A stretch of DNA of 64,000 bases from Candidatus Paralachnospira avium (GCA_904420245.1 CAJFUL010000014.1:1-64000); one strand, 5' to 3'; shown: positions 36,620 to 47,527, counted from the stretch's first letter. Notes: generated by a model from the letters alone, not told the origin. Made by a program: numbers and translations.

Positions 36620-36818
36620 AGCGGCTCCCCCTTTACCATTCATTTGTCTATATTTTACCCCAAATGAAGGATACAATCAAGCAGGAACCTGACTGTTTCG
36701 CAAAATTTCACGTATTATCCCAACTTATTTCGCAATTCCTCCCGGCAAGGCGCCATGCGAAAATCCCGCTTTGGGAGAGGACTCCGCCTGCGGCGGGCCG
36801 CCCCGCAAAGTCCGAAGG

Positions 36819-38075
36819 CTACCGCTTCGCCAGCTCTTCCATGACGTCGTCCCAGGTGACGCCTTTTTCCGCCATCAGCACCATGGCGTGATACAGAAAA
36901 TCCGAGAGCTCATAGATGATCTCCTGGGGATCCGGATTCTTGGCCGCGATGATGATCTCCGCCGCCTCTTCCCCCACCTTTTTCAAGATCTTGTCGATCC
37001 CCTTGTCAAAGAGATAGTTGGTGTAGGAGCCCTCCTTGGGATGCTGCTTCCTGTCCAGGATCACCTGGTAGACATCCTCCAGGACTTTCCGGGGATTTTG
37101 CTGCTCCCCTCCCTTTTCCGCAATGGTCTCAAAAAAGCAGGAACGGGAACCTGTATGACAGGCCGCCCCGATCTGGGAGACCCTGGCCAACAGCGTATCC
37201 CGGTCGCAGTCGGCCGTCAGGGACCGGACGTACTGGAAGTGACCGGAGGTCTCTCCCTTCAGCCACTGGGTCTTCCGGCTGCGGCTGTAATAGTGCATCC
37301 TGCCTGTCCGCATGGTATCCTGAAAAGCCTGCTCGTTCATATACGCCATCATCAAAACTTCATCCGTCCTGTAGTCCTGGACGATGGCCGGCACAAGGCC
37401 GTTTTCGTTTTTCTTGAGCTCCTCCCAGGATAAGGCGGGAACAAACACGTTCATGGGAAGCCCCATGGCCTCCAGTTTATCCTTAAGCTCCAGGAATCCG
37501 GTCTCTTCCTCTGTAAGGACCGCTCCGTCCACCCCCGGCGCCGAGAGCATGGAAGCCAGTTCCCCGCAGGAAGCCTGCTCTGTCAGCAGGAAACAGTCCT
37601 TTTCCGTCCCTTCTTCCGGACAGCGTCCGGCCGGCAGGAAGAAAAACCCGGCTCCCAGAGACGCATACGCGCCCATCTGTCCCGGATCCTCCAGCCGCAC
37701 TCCGACCCTGCCGCTCCCAAACCGGTCTGACGCCTCCTTTAACAGAGCCGTCTGCTCCTCAGAGGCGGCATCCAGATATACCGATCCCGCGCCGGCATAG
37801 AGATACTTCTTCACATCCTCCAGCCGTTTGATCCGTCCGCCGACCGCCGCCGGAACGTCGATATTCCGGAGCATCTCCTTCAGGATCCCGATGTGGAGGT
37901 CGTGCTCTTTGTCACCTTCGGAGACGTCCCGGATCACCAAAAGATCGGCTCCGTTTCCCTCCAGGGCCCGCGCCAGGGAAAGCGGTTCCCAGACCTCTCC
38001 CCGGCCGTTCACGGCCTTTCCTTCCCGCAGGGAAAAGAAAGCCGCCAGCTGTTTCTTTTTTTCCATCCTTCTCAC
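36819..38075 (-). CDS. hisIE: HisA/HisF-like domain fused to phosphoribosyl-AMP cyclohydrolase/phosphoribosyl-ATP pyrophosphatase
   Basis: 418 aa; HisI core RTGRMHYYSRSRKTQWLKGETSG...DCDRDTLL; HisE core KVGEEAAEIIIAAKN; N-terminal about 200 aa TIM-barrel-like. Confidence 0.92.
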   Translation of the reverse strand: MRRMEKKKQLAAFFSLREGKAVNGRGEVWEPLSLARALEGNGADLLVIRDVSEGDKEHDLHIGILKEMLRNIDVPAAVGGRIKRLEDVKKYLYAGAGSVYLDAASEEQTALLKEASDRFGSGRVGVRLEDPGQMGAYASLGAGFFFLPAGRCPEEGTEKDCFLLTEQASCGELASMLSAPGVDGAVLTEEETGFLELKDKLEAMGLPMNVFVPALSWEELKKNENGLVPAIVQDYRTDEVLMMAYMNEQAFQDTMRTGRMHYYSRSRKTQWLKGETSGHFQYVRSLTADCDRDTLLARVSQIGAACHTGSRSCFFETIAEKGGEQQNPRKVLEDVYQVILDRKQHPKEGSYTNYLFDKGIDKILKKVGEEAAEIIIAAKNPDPQEIIYELSDFLYHAMVLMAEKGVTWDDVMEELAKR

Positions 38076-38080
38076 CTCGT

Positions 38081-38668
38081 CTACAGGATCCCCTTTGTGG
38101 AAAGGACACCCGAAATCCTCTCATCCACGGAAACCGCCACGGAGAGCGCCCTTCCAAAGGCCTTAAACATGGCTTCGATCACATGATGGGTATTTTCTCC
38201 GTGAAACTCCTTGAAATGCAGGTTCATGGCCCCGCTGTAGGAGACGGCATAGAAAAACTCCTTTACCATCTCCGTCTCCATCTGTCCCACCCGCTCGGCG
38301 GAAAACTGCGCGTCGCAGACCAGATACGGACGTCCCGAAAGATCCAGGGCGCAGAGCATCAGCACTTCATCCATGGGAAGGATCGAAGAACCGTACCGGC
38401 GGATCCCTTTTTTATCTCCCACTGCCTGCGCGATGGCCTGACCCAGCACGATCCCCATATCCTCAATGGTATGATGGGTGTCCACCTCCAGGTCTCCCTC
38501 CGCTTCCGCCTCCAGGTCGAAAAGGCCGTGTTTGGCGAAAAGGGTCAGCATATGGTCAAAAAAACCGATCCCCGTGCGGACACGGCTCTCTCCCGTCCCG
38601 TCCAGGGAAAGGCGCACCCGGATCTTCGTCTCTCCCGTGACTCTCTCCATCACTGCTGTCCGTTCCAT
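38081..38668 (-). CDS. hisB: imidazoleglycerol-phosphate dehydratase
   Basis: 195 aa; GIGFFDHMLTLFAKHGLFDL, DTHHTIEDMGIVLG, NTHHVIEAMFKAFGRAL. Confidence 0.97.
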   Translation of the reverse strand: MERTAVMERVTGETKIRVRLSLDGTGESRVRTGIGFFDHMLTLFAKHGLFDLEAEAEGDLEVDTHHTIEDMGIVLGQAIAQAVGDKKGIRRYGSSILPMDEVLMLCALDLSGRPYLVCDAQFSAERVGQMETEMVKEFFYAVSYSGAMNLHFKEFHGENTHHVIEAMFKAFGRALSVAVSVDERISGVLSTKGIL

Positions 38669-39972
38669 CCTGCGCCCTCCTTTCCTTCAAACCTGACCTT
38701 TATGGAATTCCGGTGGGCCGTGAGCCCCTCCTGGGCGGCAAACCGCATGATGTCCTCATGGACCGGCTCCAGAGCCTCTCTGGAATAGGAGATGACGCTG
38801 GACTTCTTGATGAAGTCATCCACTCCCAGAGGAGAGAAGAACCGGGCGGTGCCTCCGGTGGGGAGCACATGGTTGGGACCCGCGAAGTAGTCTCCCAGAG
38901 GCTCGCAGCTGTAATCGCCGATGAAAATAGCCCCCGCGTTCCGGATCTTCGTCATCAGGGAGAAGCCGTCCCGGGCCATGATCTCCAGATGCTCCGGAGC
39001 GATCTCATTGGCCGCCCAAACGGCCTCCTCCATGGTGTCCGTCACCAGGATATATCCATAATGCTCCAGAGACCGTTCCATGATCTCCCTGCGCTCCAGC
39101 ACCTTCAAAAAGCCGCCGATCTCCCGGTCCACCGCCTGAGCCAGTTCCATGGAAGTGGTCACCAGGACCGCCGAAGCCATCTCGTCATGCTCCGCCTGGG
39201 ACAAAAGATCCGCCGCCACATACCGGGGATCCGCCGTCTCGTCGGCCAGCACCAGGATCTCGCTGGGGCCCGCGATGGAATCGATGCTCACATGGCCGAA
39301 TACGGCCTTTTTGGCCAGCGCCACGAATACGTTTCCCGGCCCCACGATCTTATCCACCTTGGGAACCGATTCCGTGCCGAAGGCCATGGCCGCCACCGCC
39401 TGGGCTCCTCCCGCCTTGAAGATCCTGTCCACGCCCGCCTCCCTGGCCGCGGTCAGGACCGCCGGGTTCAGGGCGCCGTCCTTTCCCGGAGGCGTCATCA
39501 TGATGATCTCCTCCACGCCCGCCACTCTGGCCGGCACGATGTTCATCAGCACGGAAGAAGGATAAACGGCCTTCCCTCCCGGCACATACACGCCCACACG
39601 GCGCAGAGACGTGATCTTCTGTCCCAGAAAGATCCCAGATCCTTCCGACGTAAACCAGCTGTTCCTCTTCTGCTTTTCATGAAAAGCGCGGATGTTGACA
39701 AGCGCTTTCCGGATCACCTGGAGCAGCTCCGGATCCACCTTCTCATAAGCCTCCCGGATCTCCTCTTCCGTCACCTGGATGCTCTCCGCGTCCACCCTGC
39801 ATCGGTCAAATTTTTCCGTATAGGCAAAAAGGGCTCTGTCTCCTCCCGTCCGGACTGCCTCTACGATCTCCTCCACATCCTTCGTATAAGTCCCGTACTG
39901 GGTATTTCCCCGCCCGGCCAGCGCCTGAAACAGCTCCTTCCTGGAGCCTTCCTCCAGCTTTACGATCCTCAT
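38650..39972 (-). CDS. hisD: histidinol dehydrogenase
   Basis: 440 aa; [57 protein letters not shown]. Confidence 0.97.
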   Translation of the reverse strand: MRIVKLEEGSRKELFQALAGRGNTQYGTYTKDVEEIVEAVRTGGDRALFAYTEKFDRCRVDAESIQVTEEEIREAYEKVDPELLQVIRKALVNIRAFHEKQKRNSWFTSEGSGIFLGQKITSLRRVGVYVPGGKAVYPSSVLMNIVPARVAGVEEIIMMTPPGKDGALNPAVLTAAREAGVDRIFKAGGAQAVAAMAFGTESVPKVDKIVGPGNVFVALAKKAVFGHVSIDSIAGPSEILVLADETADPRYVAADLLSQAEHDEMASAVLVTTSMELAQAVDREIGGFLKVLERREIMERSLEHYGYILVTDTMEEAVWAANEIAPEHLEIMARDGFSLMTKIRNAGAIFIGDYSCEPLGDYFAGPNHVLPTGGTARFFSPLGVDDFIKKSSVISYSREALEPVHEDIMRFAAQEGLTAHRNSIKVRFEGKEGAGWNGQQ

Positions 39973-40625
39973 GGCTGTCCCTCCCGTCTTTTCAAAAGCG
40001 CCCGCATATCGCCGATGATGCGGCTGATGCGCTCATGCTCGATCTTCATGCTCACCTGGTTCACCACCATCCTGGCCGAAAGAGCCGCGATCTCCTCCAG
40101 AACGGTCAGACCATTTTCCCGGAGGGTGGAACCGGTCTCCACGATATCCACGATGACCTCCGAAAGCCCTACGATGGGCGCCAGCTCGATGGAGCCGTTC
40201 AGCTTGATGATCTCCACCGTCTGATGCTTCTTGTTATAAAAATAATCCTTGGCGATGCCGGGATATTTGGTGGCCACCCGGATCAGCTCGTGATGCTTGA
40301 GCTTTTCTCCGGCCTCTTCCGGGCCGCAGACGCACATCCTGCATCTTCCGATCCCCAGATCCAGCACTTCATAGAGGCGCCTCCCCTCCTCCAGGAGAGT
40401 ATCCTTGCCCACGATGCCAATGTCCGCTGCCCCATAATCCACATAGGTGGGAACGTCATTGGCCTTGGCCAGGAAAAACCGCACCTTCTTCTCCTCATTG
40501 ACAAAGATCAGCTTCCTGGTGCCCTCCTCCTTCATCTCCTCACAGGGCAGGCCGATGGTCTCGAAAAGCTCCATGGTCTTCTTCGCCATCCTGCCCTTGG
40601 CAAGGGCGATCGTCAGATATCTCAT
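39969..40625 (-). CDS. hisG: ATP phosphoribosyltransferase, short form
   Basis: [42 protein letters not shown]; short form consistent with adjacent hisZ. Confidence 0.96.
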   Translation of the reverse strand: MRYLTIALAKGRMAKKTMELFETIGLPCEEMKEEGTRKLIFVNEEKKVRFFLAKANDVPTYVDYGAADIGIVGKDTLLEEGRRLYEVLDLGIGRCRMCVCGPEEAGEKLKHHELIRVATKYPGIAKDYFYNKKHQTVEIIKLNGSIELAPIVGLSEVIVDIVETGSTLRENGLTVLEEIAALSARMVVNQVSMKIEHERISRIIGDMRALLKRREGQP

Positions 40626-41857
40626 ACCGGCACCTCCCACACTGTCAAAGAACCGTCCGGACCGACAGAATAGATCCCGTCCTCCTTATAGAGGAGAACC
40701 TCCCGGATCTGGCTGCGGCCCGCATAGGCTAAGTACTCCTCCGGAGTTTTCTCTCTCTCCAGCAGGATCAGCGTCCTTCCGGCCTTCCGCAGGGAAGCCG
40801 CCAGGGAGACCGCCTGCTGCTCCTCCTGTTTTTCATAGAGGAGCAGATGATCCGTCTCCGGAACCGGAAGCTCCAGCTTCTGTCTGGAAAGGGCGGACAT
40901 GAGCCCGTCAATGGAGATGGAAAACCCTACGGCAGGGGCATCTTTCCCGAACTGGCGCATCAGGCTGTCATACCGTCCGCCGGAGACGATGGGCTCTCCC
41001 ATGACGAAGGTGACGCCGCGGAAGATGATGCCGGTATAGTACCGGTATTTCCCCAGCATCCCCAGATCAAAGGAGACATAATCCGACAACCCGTAGTATC
41101 CCAATATCCGGTAGAGGTCCTCAAGCCGTCTGACCGCCGCCAGGGCTCTCCTGTTCCCGGTCATGGATCCGGCCGCCTCCAGCACCTCATGAGGGCCGAA
41201 AAGCTCCGGAAGCTTCAAGAACGTCTCCAAAAGCTCCGGCGCCAGGCTCTGTCCCTCCATCAGCTCCTCCACGCCGAAAAAGTTCTTCTCCTCGATGAGG
41301 CTCCTAAGCTGCTGCTCCGTCTCCGGAGAGAGTCCCGCCTCCTCCACCAGGCCGCCGAAGAAATCCACCTGGCCCACATCCACCTGGAAATCCGTAAGGC
41401 CGGCAGCCAGAAGACACTCGATGGTCAGGGCCAGAAGCTCCGCATCGGCGTTCACCGTGCCGTCCCCGATGAATTCCGCGCCCTGGACCGTAGACTCCCG
41501 GAGCCGCCCCTGGTAGCTGACCGGATTGATAAAGGTATTGGCCAGATAGGAAAGACGGATGGGCACCGTCTCATCGGTATAGTATTTGGCCGCGCACCGG
41601 GCCACAGGCGGAGTCATATCCGGCCGCAGGACCAGAGTATTCCCCTCCCGGTCAAAAAATTTATACAGTTCCCTGGAAGCCACGCTCCCTCTCTCCTGGC
41701 TGAACATATCGAAAAATTCAAAGGAGGGGGTCGTAAGCTCGCTGCAGCCGTACCGCCTGAGCACCTCCCGGATCCTTCCCTCCGCCTGGAGCTTCCTGGC
41801 AAATTCGGCATTGTAGATGTCGCGGACCCCTTCCGGGGTGTGGAATAACTCGTTCAT
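40622..41857 (-). CDS. hisZ: ATP phosphoribosyltransferase regulatory subunit
   Basis: 411 aa HisRS-like; [37 protein letters not shown]. Confidence 0.95.
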   Translation of the reverse strand: MNELFHTPEGVRDIYNAEFARKLQAEGRIREVLRRYGCSELTTPSFEFFDMFSQERGSVASRELYKFFDREGNTLVLRPDMTPPVARCAAKYYTDETVPIRLSYLANTFINPVSYQGRLRESTVQGAEFIGDGTVNADAELLALTIECLLAAGLTDFQVDVGQVDFFGGLVEEAGLSPETEQQLRSLIEEKNFFGVEELMEGQSLAPELLETFLKLPELFGPHEVLEAAGSMTGNRRALAAVRRLEDLYRILGYYGLSDYVSFDLGMLGKYRYYTGIIFRGVTFVMGEPIVSGGRYDSLMRQFGKDAPAVGFSISIDGLMSALSRQKLELPVPETDHLLLYEKQEEQQAVSLAASLRKAGRTLILLEREKTPEEYLAYAGRSQIREVLLYKEDGIYSVGPDGSLTVWEVPV

Positions 41858-41898
41858 CCTGTTCTCCCATTACTTTATCGTATTAACGTGATAATTCA

Positions 41899-41951
41899 GT
41901 GCTATGGTAGCACGCAAAATAAATTATACTAAAGAAGCCCTTTTCTGTCAA
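41899..41951 (-). promoter_or_regulatory. hisZ operon promoter plus operator-like palindrome
   Basis: TTGACA (41946-41951) - 17 nt - TATAAT (41923-41928); palindrome GTGCTA-CCA-TAGCAC at 41899-41913 near +1. Confidence 0.75.
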
Positions 41952-42481
41952 TCTCTGGTTTCCAGGTCCCGCTGCAGCATCTCCAGATAGTGGATCAGAG
42001 CGCCCTGCCGCACCGGTATCCGCCAGCTCTTGTCCAACTCCTCATAGGTGAAGCTTTTGCGTCCGCCGTTCTTCCCCCGCTCCCAGTACCGGGAAACATC
42101 CCGGAAGGGAACGTAATAGGCCTCGTCCAGCTTCGTGAAAAACAGGATGATAAAGGCGATCCCGCCCTGTCTCTCAAACTCTCCCATGAATTCCATCTGA
42201 TGCTCATGGATATTGTGGAGGGGAAAGGTGGTGGTGACGCTCTCCTTGGCGTCAAAGCACACCGGGACTCCCTGCACCACCCCGATGTAGTCCACTGTGC
42301 TCTTCTGGTCGAAATAGGCCAGCGTGATGTGACGGCTCTCCTTCTCGATGGTGATGGGCTTGATGGGCGTGGGGATCTTCTGGATCAGCGCCAGCCCGCT
42401 GTTCTTGTATTTTTCGTTGGTATGATTGATGAAGTCCTCCAGGGTGGAACCCCTGAGGCCTCTGCTACCCCAGGTCGCCAT
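41948..42481 (-). CDS. recU: Holliday junction resolvase RecU
   Basis: 177 aa; NSGLALIQKIPTPIKPI, STVDYIGVVQGVPVCFDAKES, FPLHNIHEHQMEFM. Confidence 0.92.
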   Translation of the reverse strand: MATWGSRGLRGSTLEDFINHTNEKYKNSGLALIQKIPTPIKPITIEKESRHITLAYFDQKSTVDYIGVVQGVPVCFDAKESVTTTFPLHNIHEHQMEFMGEFERQGGIAFIILFFTKLDEAYYVPFRDVSRYWERGKNGGRKSFTYEELDKSWRIPVRQGALIHYLEMLQRDLETRD

Positions 42482-43472
42482 ACAGCATCTCCCTCACTCT
42501 TTCGCTCTTGGAAAGGCCCTCGCCGGACATGGTCCTCATGAAAGGCTCCGGAGGGAGCGCCGTCACCGTCCGCTTTGACAAACCGGACAGCGGGCCGGAC
42601 AGGACCGGAAATTCCATGGACCAGGCATGGAGCAGCTGGCTCTTCACCCGGTACCGCTCCCTTCCATACCGGTTGGCCTCCGGATCCCCGTATTTGGGGT
42701 CTCCCAGGATGGGATGTCCCGCCGCCGCCAGATGGGCCCGGATCTGATGGCTCTTCCCGGTGATCAGCTCCACTTCCAAAAGCGTGAACCTCCCGTTGGA
42801 GCTTAAGGGCCTGTAGGCCGTCTCGATCCTGCTGCTCCCCTCCCTCGGCTCTTCAAAGACTGCCGACTGGTTGCTGCCTCCGTCCTTCAGGATCCATCCG
42901 GAAAGCCGCTCGCCTTTTTTCACGTCTCCGCAGACTACGCATAAATAGAGCTTGCGGATCTTCCTCTCCCGGAAAAGGGCAGAGAGCTCCCGCAGGGCCG
43001 CCTGGTCCTTCCCCGCCGCCACCAGGCCGCTGGTATTGCGGTCCAGACGGTTGCAGACGGAAGGCCGGAAGCTTCTCAGGGCTTCCCGGGTGGTCTCTCC
43101 CTTTTTCAGGAGGTATCCGATGAAATACTCCACCAGGGACACATCCTCCGGCCCGGCCTTCTGGGAGAGCATGCCGGATGGCTTTCGGATCAGGGCCGCG
43201 TGGGCATCCTCATAGACGATGGAGAGCTCTGTCACCGGCCATTCCTCCGGCGCCTCCCGAAAGCCCTCGATGGTGTCTTCACTGAGAAAGAGCTGGATGA
43301 CGTCTCCCGCCGCCAGCCGCTCGCCGCCGTCACACTTTTTCCGGTTGCAGGTGATGTTCTTTTTCCGGAGCATCCGGTAAAAAAAGCTCTTCGGAGCTTT
43401 GGGCATATATTTTTGGAGGAACCGGTCCAGACGCTGCCCCGCCTGGGCCTCCTCCACGGAAATCTCCCTCAT
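42465..43472 (-). CDS. RluA family pseudouridine synthase
   Basis: 335 aa; S4-like N-terminus, NRLDRNTSGLVAAGK, GKSHQIRAHLAAAGHPILGDPKYG. Confidence 0.94.
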   Translation of the reverse strand: MREISVEEAQAGQRLDRFLQKYMPKAPKSFFYRMLRKKNITCNRKKCDGGERLAAGDVIQLFLSEDTIEGFREAPEEWPVTELSIVYEDAHAALIRKPSGMLSQKAGPEDVSLVEYFIGYLLKKGETTREALRSFRPSVCNRLDRNTSGLVAAGKDQAALRELSALFRERKIRKLYLCVVCGDVKKGERLSGWILKDGGSNQSAVFEEPREGSSRIETAYRPLSSNGRFTLLEVELITGKSHQIRAHLAAAGHPILGDPKYGDPEANRYGRERYRVKSQLLHAWSMEFPVLSGPLSGLSKRTVTALPPEPFMRTMSGEGLSKSERVREMLYGDLG

Positions 43473-43481
43473 CGCGCCGCC

Positions 43482-44057
43482 TTACATGGAATAGAGCAGG
43501 AAATTGCCGCGCTTTTCCAGAAGCTCCTCCTTTTTCTCCTCAGAGGCAGCGGGCTTGATCCCTCTGACCCGCTTTAAAAAAGCCTCGTAGTCCGTAAAGA
43601 GCTGGATCTTGGAATAGATCCCGACGCTCTTTAAGAGGCCGTTTATGTCCCGCTCCGCTTTCTTGATATCCGTCTTTTTAGAACCGCAGTAACCGACGAT
43701 CCCCATTTCATAGAAAACAGAGGCCTGGATCGGGACCAGCTTCTGGTTGGCCGTCACGATCATATCGCAGGCGGTCACCAGTCCCTCCGACGCTTCCCGG
43801 AAACGGTCATAGTCCGCCTGCTTAAGCGGAAGCCCTTTGAGCCTGGCAATGATATTGACGGCGAAAGTGGCCGCCGGGATCGCCGTAAAAATGGCTCCTA
43901 TGGTCCAGATGTTCATCCTGGTCCCCGTCAGGACGAGCCCGACGATGAGGGCCCCGACCACCAGCGCCAGGCAGGCCGCGCACAATATGCACTGGCGGAC
44001 CAGCTTTCTTTTTCCGTATCCGTATACTCCTTTTTCCATCGTGTTCATCTCTCCCAT
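43482..44057 (-). CDS. hypothetical membrane protein
   Basis: 191 aa; two TM segments near N-terminus; no family recognised. Confidence 0.7.
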   Translation of the reverse strand: MGEMNTMEKGVYGYGKRKLVRQCILCAACLALVVGALIVGLVLTGTRMNIWTIGAIFTAIPAATFAVNIIARLKGLPLKQADYDRFREASEGLVTACDMIVTANQKLVPIQASVFYEMGIVGYCGSKKTDIKKAERDINGLLKSVGIYSKIQLFTDYEAFLKRVRGIKPAASEEKKEELLEKRGNFLLYSM

Positions 44058-45649
44058 TTATCACAAAGTGCTTGGATCTGATCCGCCATCCTGGCCAGAT
44101 CCTTATTGGCTCCGCCCTCGTTCTTCCGGATCACGGCCATCAGCCTGTCTCCGGCCGCCACAAGGCGGGCATATACCGCTTCGGCCCGTTTGGCCGCCGG
44201 TTTCTCACGGCGCTTCAGGATCTTGTTTCCTTCAAAGGTGAAGGCGTCCGCCGTCATATCGTAAACTGCTCCGCTGTAGGGAGCGCAGGCCGAAAGACCG
44301 TGCTCTTTCTCGAGGCAGGCGGCGAAGCTGTCGCAGACTCCGTCCTCCCCGTGGACCACGAAGACCTTGCCCGGCTTCGGATGGAACGCGTCGATCCAGC
44401 TTAAAAGCCCGTTTTTGTCGGCGTGTCCGCTGATGCCGTCCAGCTTCTTGATCTCGGCCCGGACCTCGATCACCTCCCCGAACAGCTTCACGGATCCGGC
44501 TCCCTCCAGGAGCGCCCGGCCCAAAGTTCCCGAGGACTGATAGCCCACAAAGAGCACCGTGCTCTCCGGCCTCCACAGGTTGTGCTTCAGATGGTGGCGG
44601 ATGCGGCCCGCCTCGCACATGCCGGAAGCGGACAGGATCACCTTGGGCTCCGGATCAAAATTGATCTGCTTGGATTCTTCGCTGGTGACGGACAGCGTCA
44701 GGCCGGAGAACTGGATGGGATTGATCCCCCGCCGCAGAAGCTCCATGGCCTCCTCGTCAAAACAGCTGTATTTATGCTTGTTGAAGATATTGGTGGCTTC
44801 AATGGCCAGCGGACTGTCCACATAGACCTTGAAGCCGTCGTGGCCCTTTACGAGGCCGTCCTCCTTGATCTTCCGGAGGAAATAGAGCATCTCCTGGGTG
44901 CGCCCCACGGCGAAGGCGGGGATCACCACATTGCCTCCCCGGTCGAAGGTCCTCTGGATCACCTCCGTCAGCTCCTTCACATAGTCCACCCGGACGCCGC
45001 TGTGGATCCTGTCCCCGTAGGTAGACTCCATCACCACATAATCCGCCGTGTCCAGATACTGCGGATCCCGGATCAAAGGCTGGTCCAGGTTCCCGATGTC
45101 GCCGGAAAAGACCACTTTCTTTGTCTCCTCCCCCTCCGTCAGCCAAAGTTCTATGCTGGCGGAGCCCAGAAGATGTCCCACATCGGAAAATCTGGCCCGG
45201 ATACCGGGAAAGATCTCCGCCTCCTCATCATATTCCAGAGGCACCAGAAGCTCCAAAAGCCCCACGGCATCCTCCATGGTATAGAGCGGGACGAACTCCG
45301 GCTTCCCGGCCCGCTTAGCCTTCCGGTTGCGCCACTCCGCCTCAAACTCCTGGATATGGGCACTGTCCCGGAGCATGATCTGGCACAGGTCGCAGGTGGC
45401 TCTGGTGGCATAGACCTGCCCGCGGAAGCCCCTTGCGTACAGCAGGGGCAGAAGCCCCGAATGGTCGATGTGGGCATGGGTCAGGAGCACCGCATCGATC
45501 TCCGAAGCGTGAGCCGGCATTTCCTGGTTCTCATAGACATCCTCCCCCTGCTCCATACCGCAGTCGATCAGGACCGTCTTTCCCGCCGCCTTCACCATAT
45601 GACAGCTCCCGGTCACTTCATGGTCCGCACCTAAAAAAATCAGCTCCAT
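44045..45649 (-). CDS. MBL-fold / beta-CASP RNA-metabolising hydrolase
   Basis: 534 aa; LTHAHIDHSGLLP, SGMCEAGRIRHHLKHNLWRPESTVLFVGYQSSGTLGR, GHADKNGLLSW. Confidence 0.93.
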   Translation of the reverse strand: MELIFLGADHEVTGSCHMVKAAGKTVLIDCGMEQGEDVYENQEMPAHASEIDAVLLTHAHIDHSGLLPLLYARGFRGQVYATRATCDLCQIMLRDSAHIQEFEAEWRNRKAKRAGKPEFVPLYTMEDAVGLLELLVPLEYDEEAEIFPGIRARFSDVGHLLGSASIELWLTEGEETKKVVFSGDIGNLDQPLIRDPQYLDTADYVVMESTYGDRIHSGVRVDYVKELTEVIQRTFDRGGNVVIPAFAVGRTQEMLYFLRKIKEDGLVKGHDGFKVYVDSPLAIEATNIFNKHKYSCFDEEAMELLRRGINPIQFSGLTLSVTSEESKQINFDPEPKVILSASGMCEAGRIRHHLKHNLWRPESTVLFVGYQSSGTLGRALLEGAGSVKLFGEVIEVRAEIKKLDGISGHADKNGLLSWIDAFHPKPGKVFVVHGEDGVCDSFAACLEKEHGLSACAPYSGAVYDMTADAFTFEGNKILKRREKPAAKRAEAVYARLVAAGDRLMAVIRKNEGGANKDLARMADQIQALCDKWER

Positions 45650-45661
45650 AAACTTGCCTCC

Positions 45662-47527
45662 TTATCTTTTTTTCTGAGGATGGCGATTCCGGATCTTCCG
45701 CCCTCCCTTTTCCCTGCCGCTCCTGTTCTTCTCCATCTCCGGCCGGATCAGGCATTTATTTCCATAGCCGATCAAGTCCCCGCGGCCCGCCAGCCGCAGG
45801 GCCTCCGCCACAAGCCGCCTGTTCTCCGGAAGGCGATACTGGATCAGGGCTCTCTGCATGGCCTTCTCATGAGGCCGCTTCGGCACATAGACCGGCTCCA
45901 TGGTCCTGGGATCCAGACCTGTATGGTACATACAGGTGGAAAGGGTGGACGGCGTAGGATAAAAATCCTGCACCTGCTCCGGCATATGGCCGATATCCCT
46001 CAGATACTCCGCCAGGAGCACCGCGTCCTTCATGGTGCATCCGGGATGGGAGGACATCAGATAGGGCACCAGATACTGTTTCTTTCCTAATTTTTCGTTG
46101 ATCTTCTTAAATTTATCCGCGAAAGCCAGGTACACGCCGAATTCTGGCTTCCCCATCCGCGAAAGGACCCGTGGAGAGACATGCTCCGGCGCCACCTTCA
46201 GCTGTCCGCTGATATGATATTTGCAAAGCTCCCAGAAAAAGCTGTCGTCCCGGTCCGCCATCACATAGTCGAACCGGATCCCCGACCGGATAAAGACTTT
46301 TTTCACGCCGGGCACCTTTCGCAGCTTCCGCAGCAGCTCCAGATAATCCCCATGGCTGGCTTTCAGATTTTTGCAGGGAGACGGGAACAGGCACTGCCTG
46401 CCGGGACAGGCGCCGGACTTAAGCTGCTTCTCACAGGCAGGCGCCCTGAAGTCTGCCGTGGGGCCTCCCACATCGTGGATATATCCCTTAAAATCATCTT
46501 CTTTCGTCAGCAGGGCCGCCTCCTCCAGGATGGAGGCGTGACTCCTGACCTGGACGATCCTCCCCTGATGGAAGGCCAGGGCGCAGAAGCTGCAGCTTCC
46601 GAAGCATCCCCGGCTGCTGACCAGGCTGAACTTCACCTCCGAAAGGGCCGGAATCCCTCCCGCCTCCTCATACGCTGGATGCCAGGTCCGCATATAGGGC
46701 AACCCGTATACCTGGTCCATCTCCTCTGTGGAGAGGGGCATGGCAGGAGGGTTCTGGATCACATATCCTCTGGTGCCGTACCCCTCCGCCAGGCGTTTTC
46801 CCCGGATGGGATCCGTATTCTGGTACTGGATGCGGAAACTCTCGGCATAGGCCCGTTTGTCCTCCTTCACCGTCTCATAGTCCGGCAGGACGACCGCATC
46901 CGGGACATCATCCAGCGTCTTCGCGCGATAGGCGGTGCCGGCCACATACGTGATCTGGGAGACGGGGATGCCCGCCGCCAGGGCGTCGGCGATCTCCGCC
47001 ACGGAACGCTCCCCCATGCCATAGCTCAAAAGATCCGCCTGGGAATCCATCAGGACCGAGCGCTTCACCTGGTCCGACCAGTAATCATAGTGGGCCAGAC
47101 GCCTCAAACTGGCCTCGATGCCGCCGATGACGATGGGGACCTGCTTATAGACCTTCCGGATCAGATTGCAGTAGACCGTCACGGCCCGGTCCGGCCGCTT
47201 CCCCATGACGCCGCCCGGCGTGTAAGAATCCGTCTTTCTGTGCCTTCTGGATACGGAATAATGGTTCACCATGGAATCCATATTCCCTCCGGATACCAAA
47301 AACGCCAGCCGGGGCGCGCCCAGACACTGGATGGACGTCTCATCCTTCCAGTCCGGCTGGGCGATGATGCCCACTTTATATCCCCTCGCCTCCAGCAGGC
47401 GGCTGATGATGGCAGGCCCGAAGGAAGGGTGGTCCACATAGGCGTCTCCGATGACATATACGAAATCCGACTGTTCCCAGCCCCTCTCCTCCATATCCGC
47501 CCTGCTCACAGGAAGAAAACCACTCAT
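45662..47527 (-). CDS. YgiQ family radical SAM protein
   Basis: about 621 aa from MSGFLPVSRADM; CFGSCSFCALAFHQGR. Confidence 0.94.
   Translation of the reverse strand: MSGFLPVSRADMEERGWEQSDFVYVIGDAYVDHPSFGPAIISRLLEARGYKVGIIAQPDWKDETSIQCLGAPRLAFLVSGGNMDSMVNHYSVSRRHRKTDSYTPGGVMGKRPDRAVTVYCNLIRKVYKQVPIVIGGIEASLRRLAHYDYWSDQVKRSVLMDSQADLLSYGMGERSVAEIADALAAGIPVSQITYVAGTAYRAKTLDDVPDAVVLPDYETVKEDKRAYAESFRIQYQNTDPIRGKRLAEGYGTRGYVIQNPPAMPLSTEEMDQVYGLPYMRTWHPAYEEAGGIPALSEVKFSLVSSRGCFGSCSFCALAFHQGRIVQVRSHASILEEAALLTKEDDFKGYIHDVGGPTADFRAPACEKQLKSGACPGRQCLFPSPCKNLKASHGDYLELLRKLRKVPGVKKVFIRSGIRFDYVMADRDDSFFWELCKYHISGQLKVAPEHVSPRVLSRMGKPEFGVYLAFADKFKKINEKLGKKQYLVPYLMSSHPGCTMKDAVLLAEYLRDIGHMPEQVQDFYPTPSTLSTCMYHTGLDPRTMEPVYVPKRPHEKAMQRALIQYRLPENRRLVAEALRLAGRGDLIGYGNKCLIRPEMEKNRSGREKGGRKIRNRHPQKKR

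Noticed and set aside
38713-40224. 503-aa plus-strand ORF opposite hisD/hisG
   Set aside because: Shadow ORF; Arg/His/Gly-rich with no domain signal.
41858-41947. T-box leader upstream of hisZ
   Set aside because: Leader is under 100 nt and lacks a T-box sequence and terminator/antiterminator.
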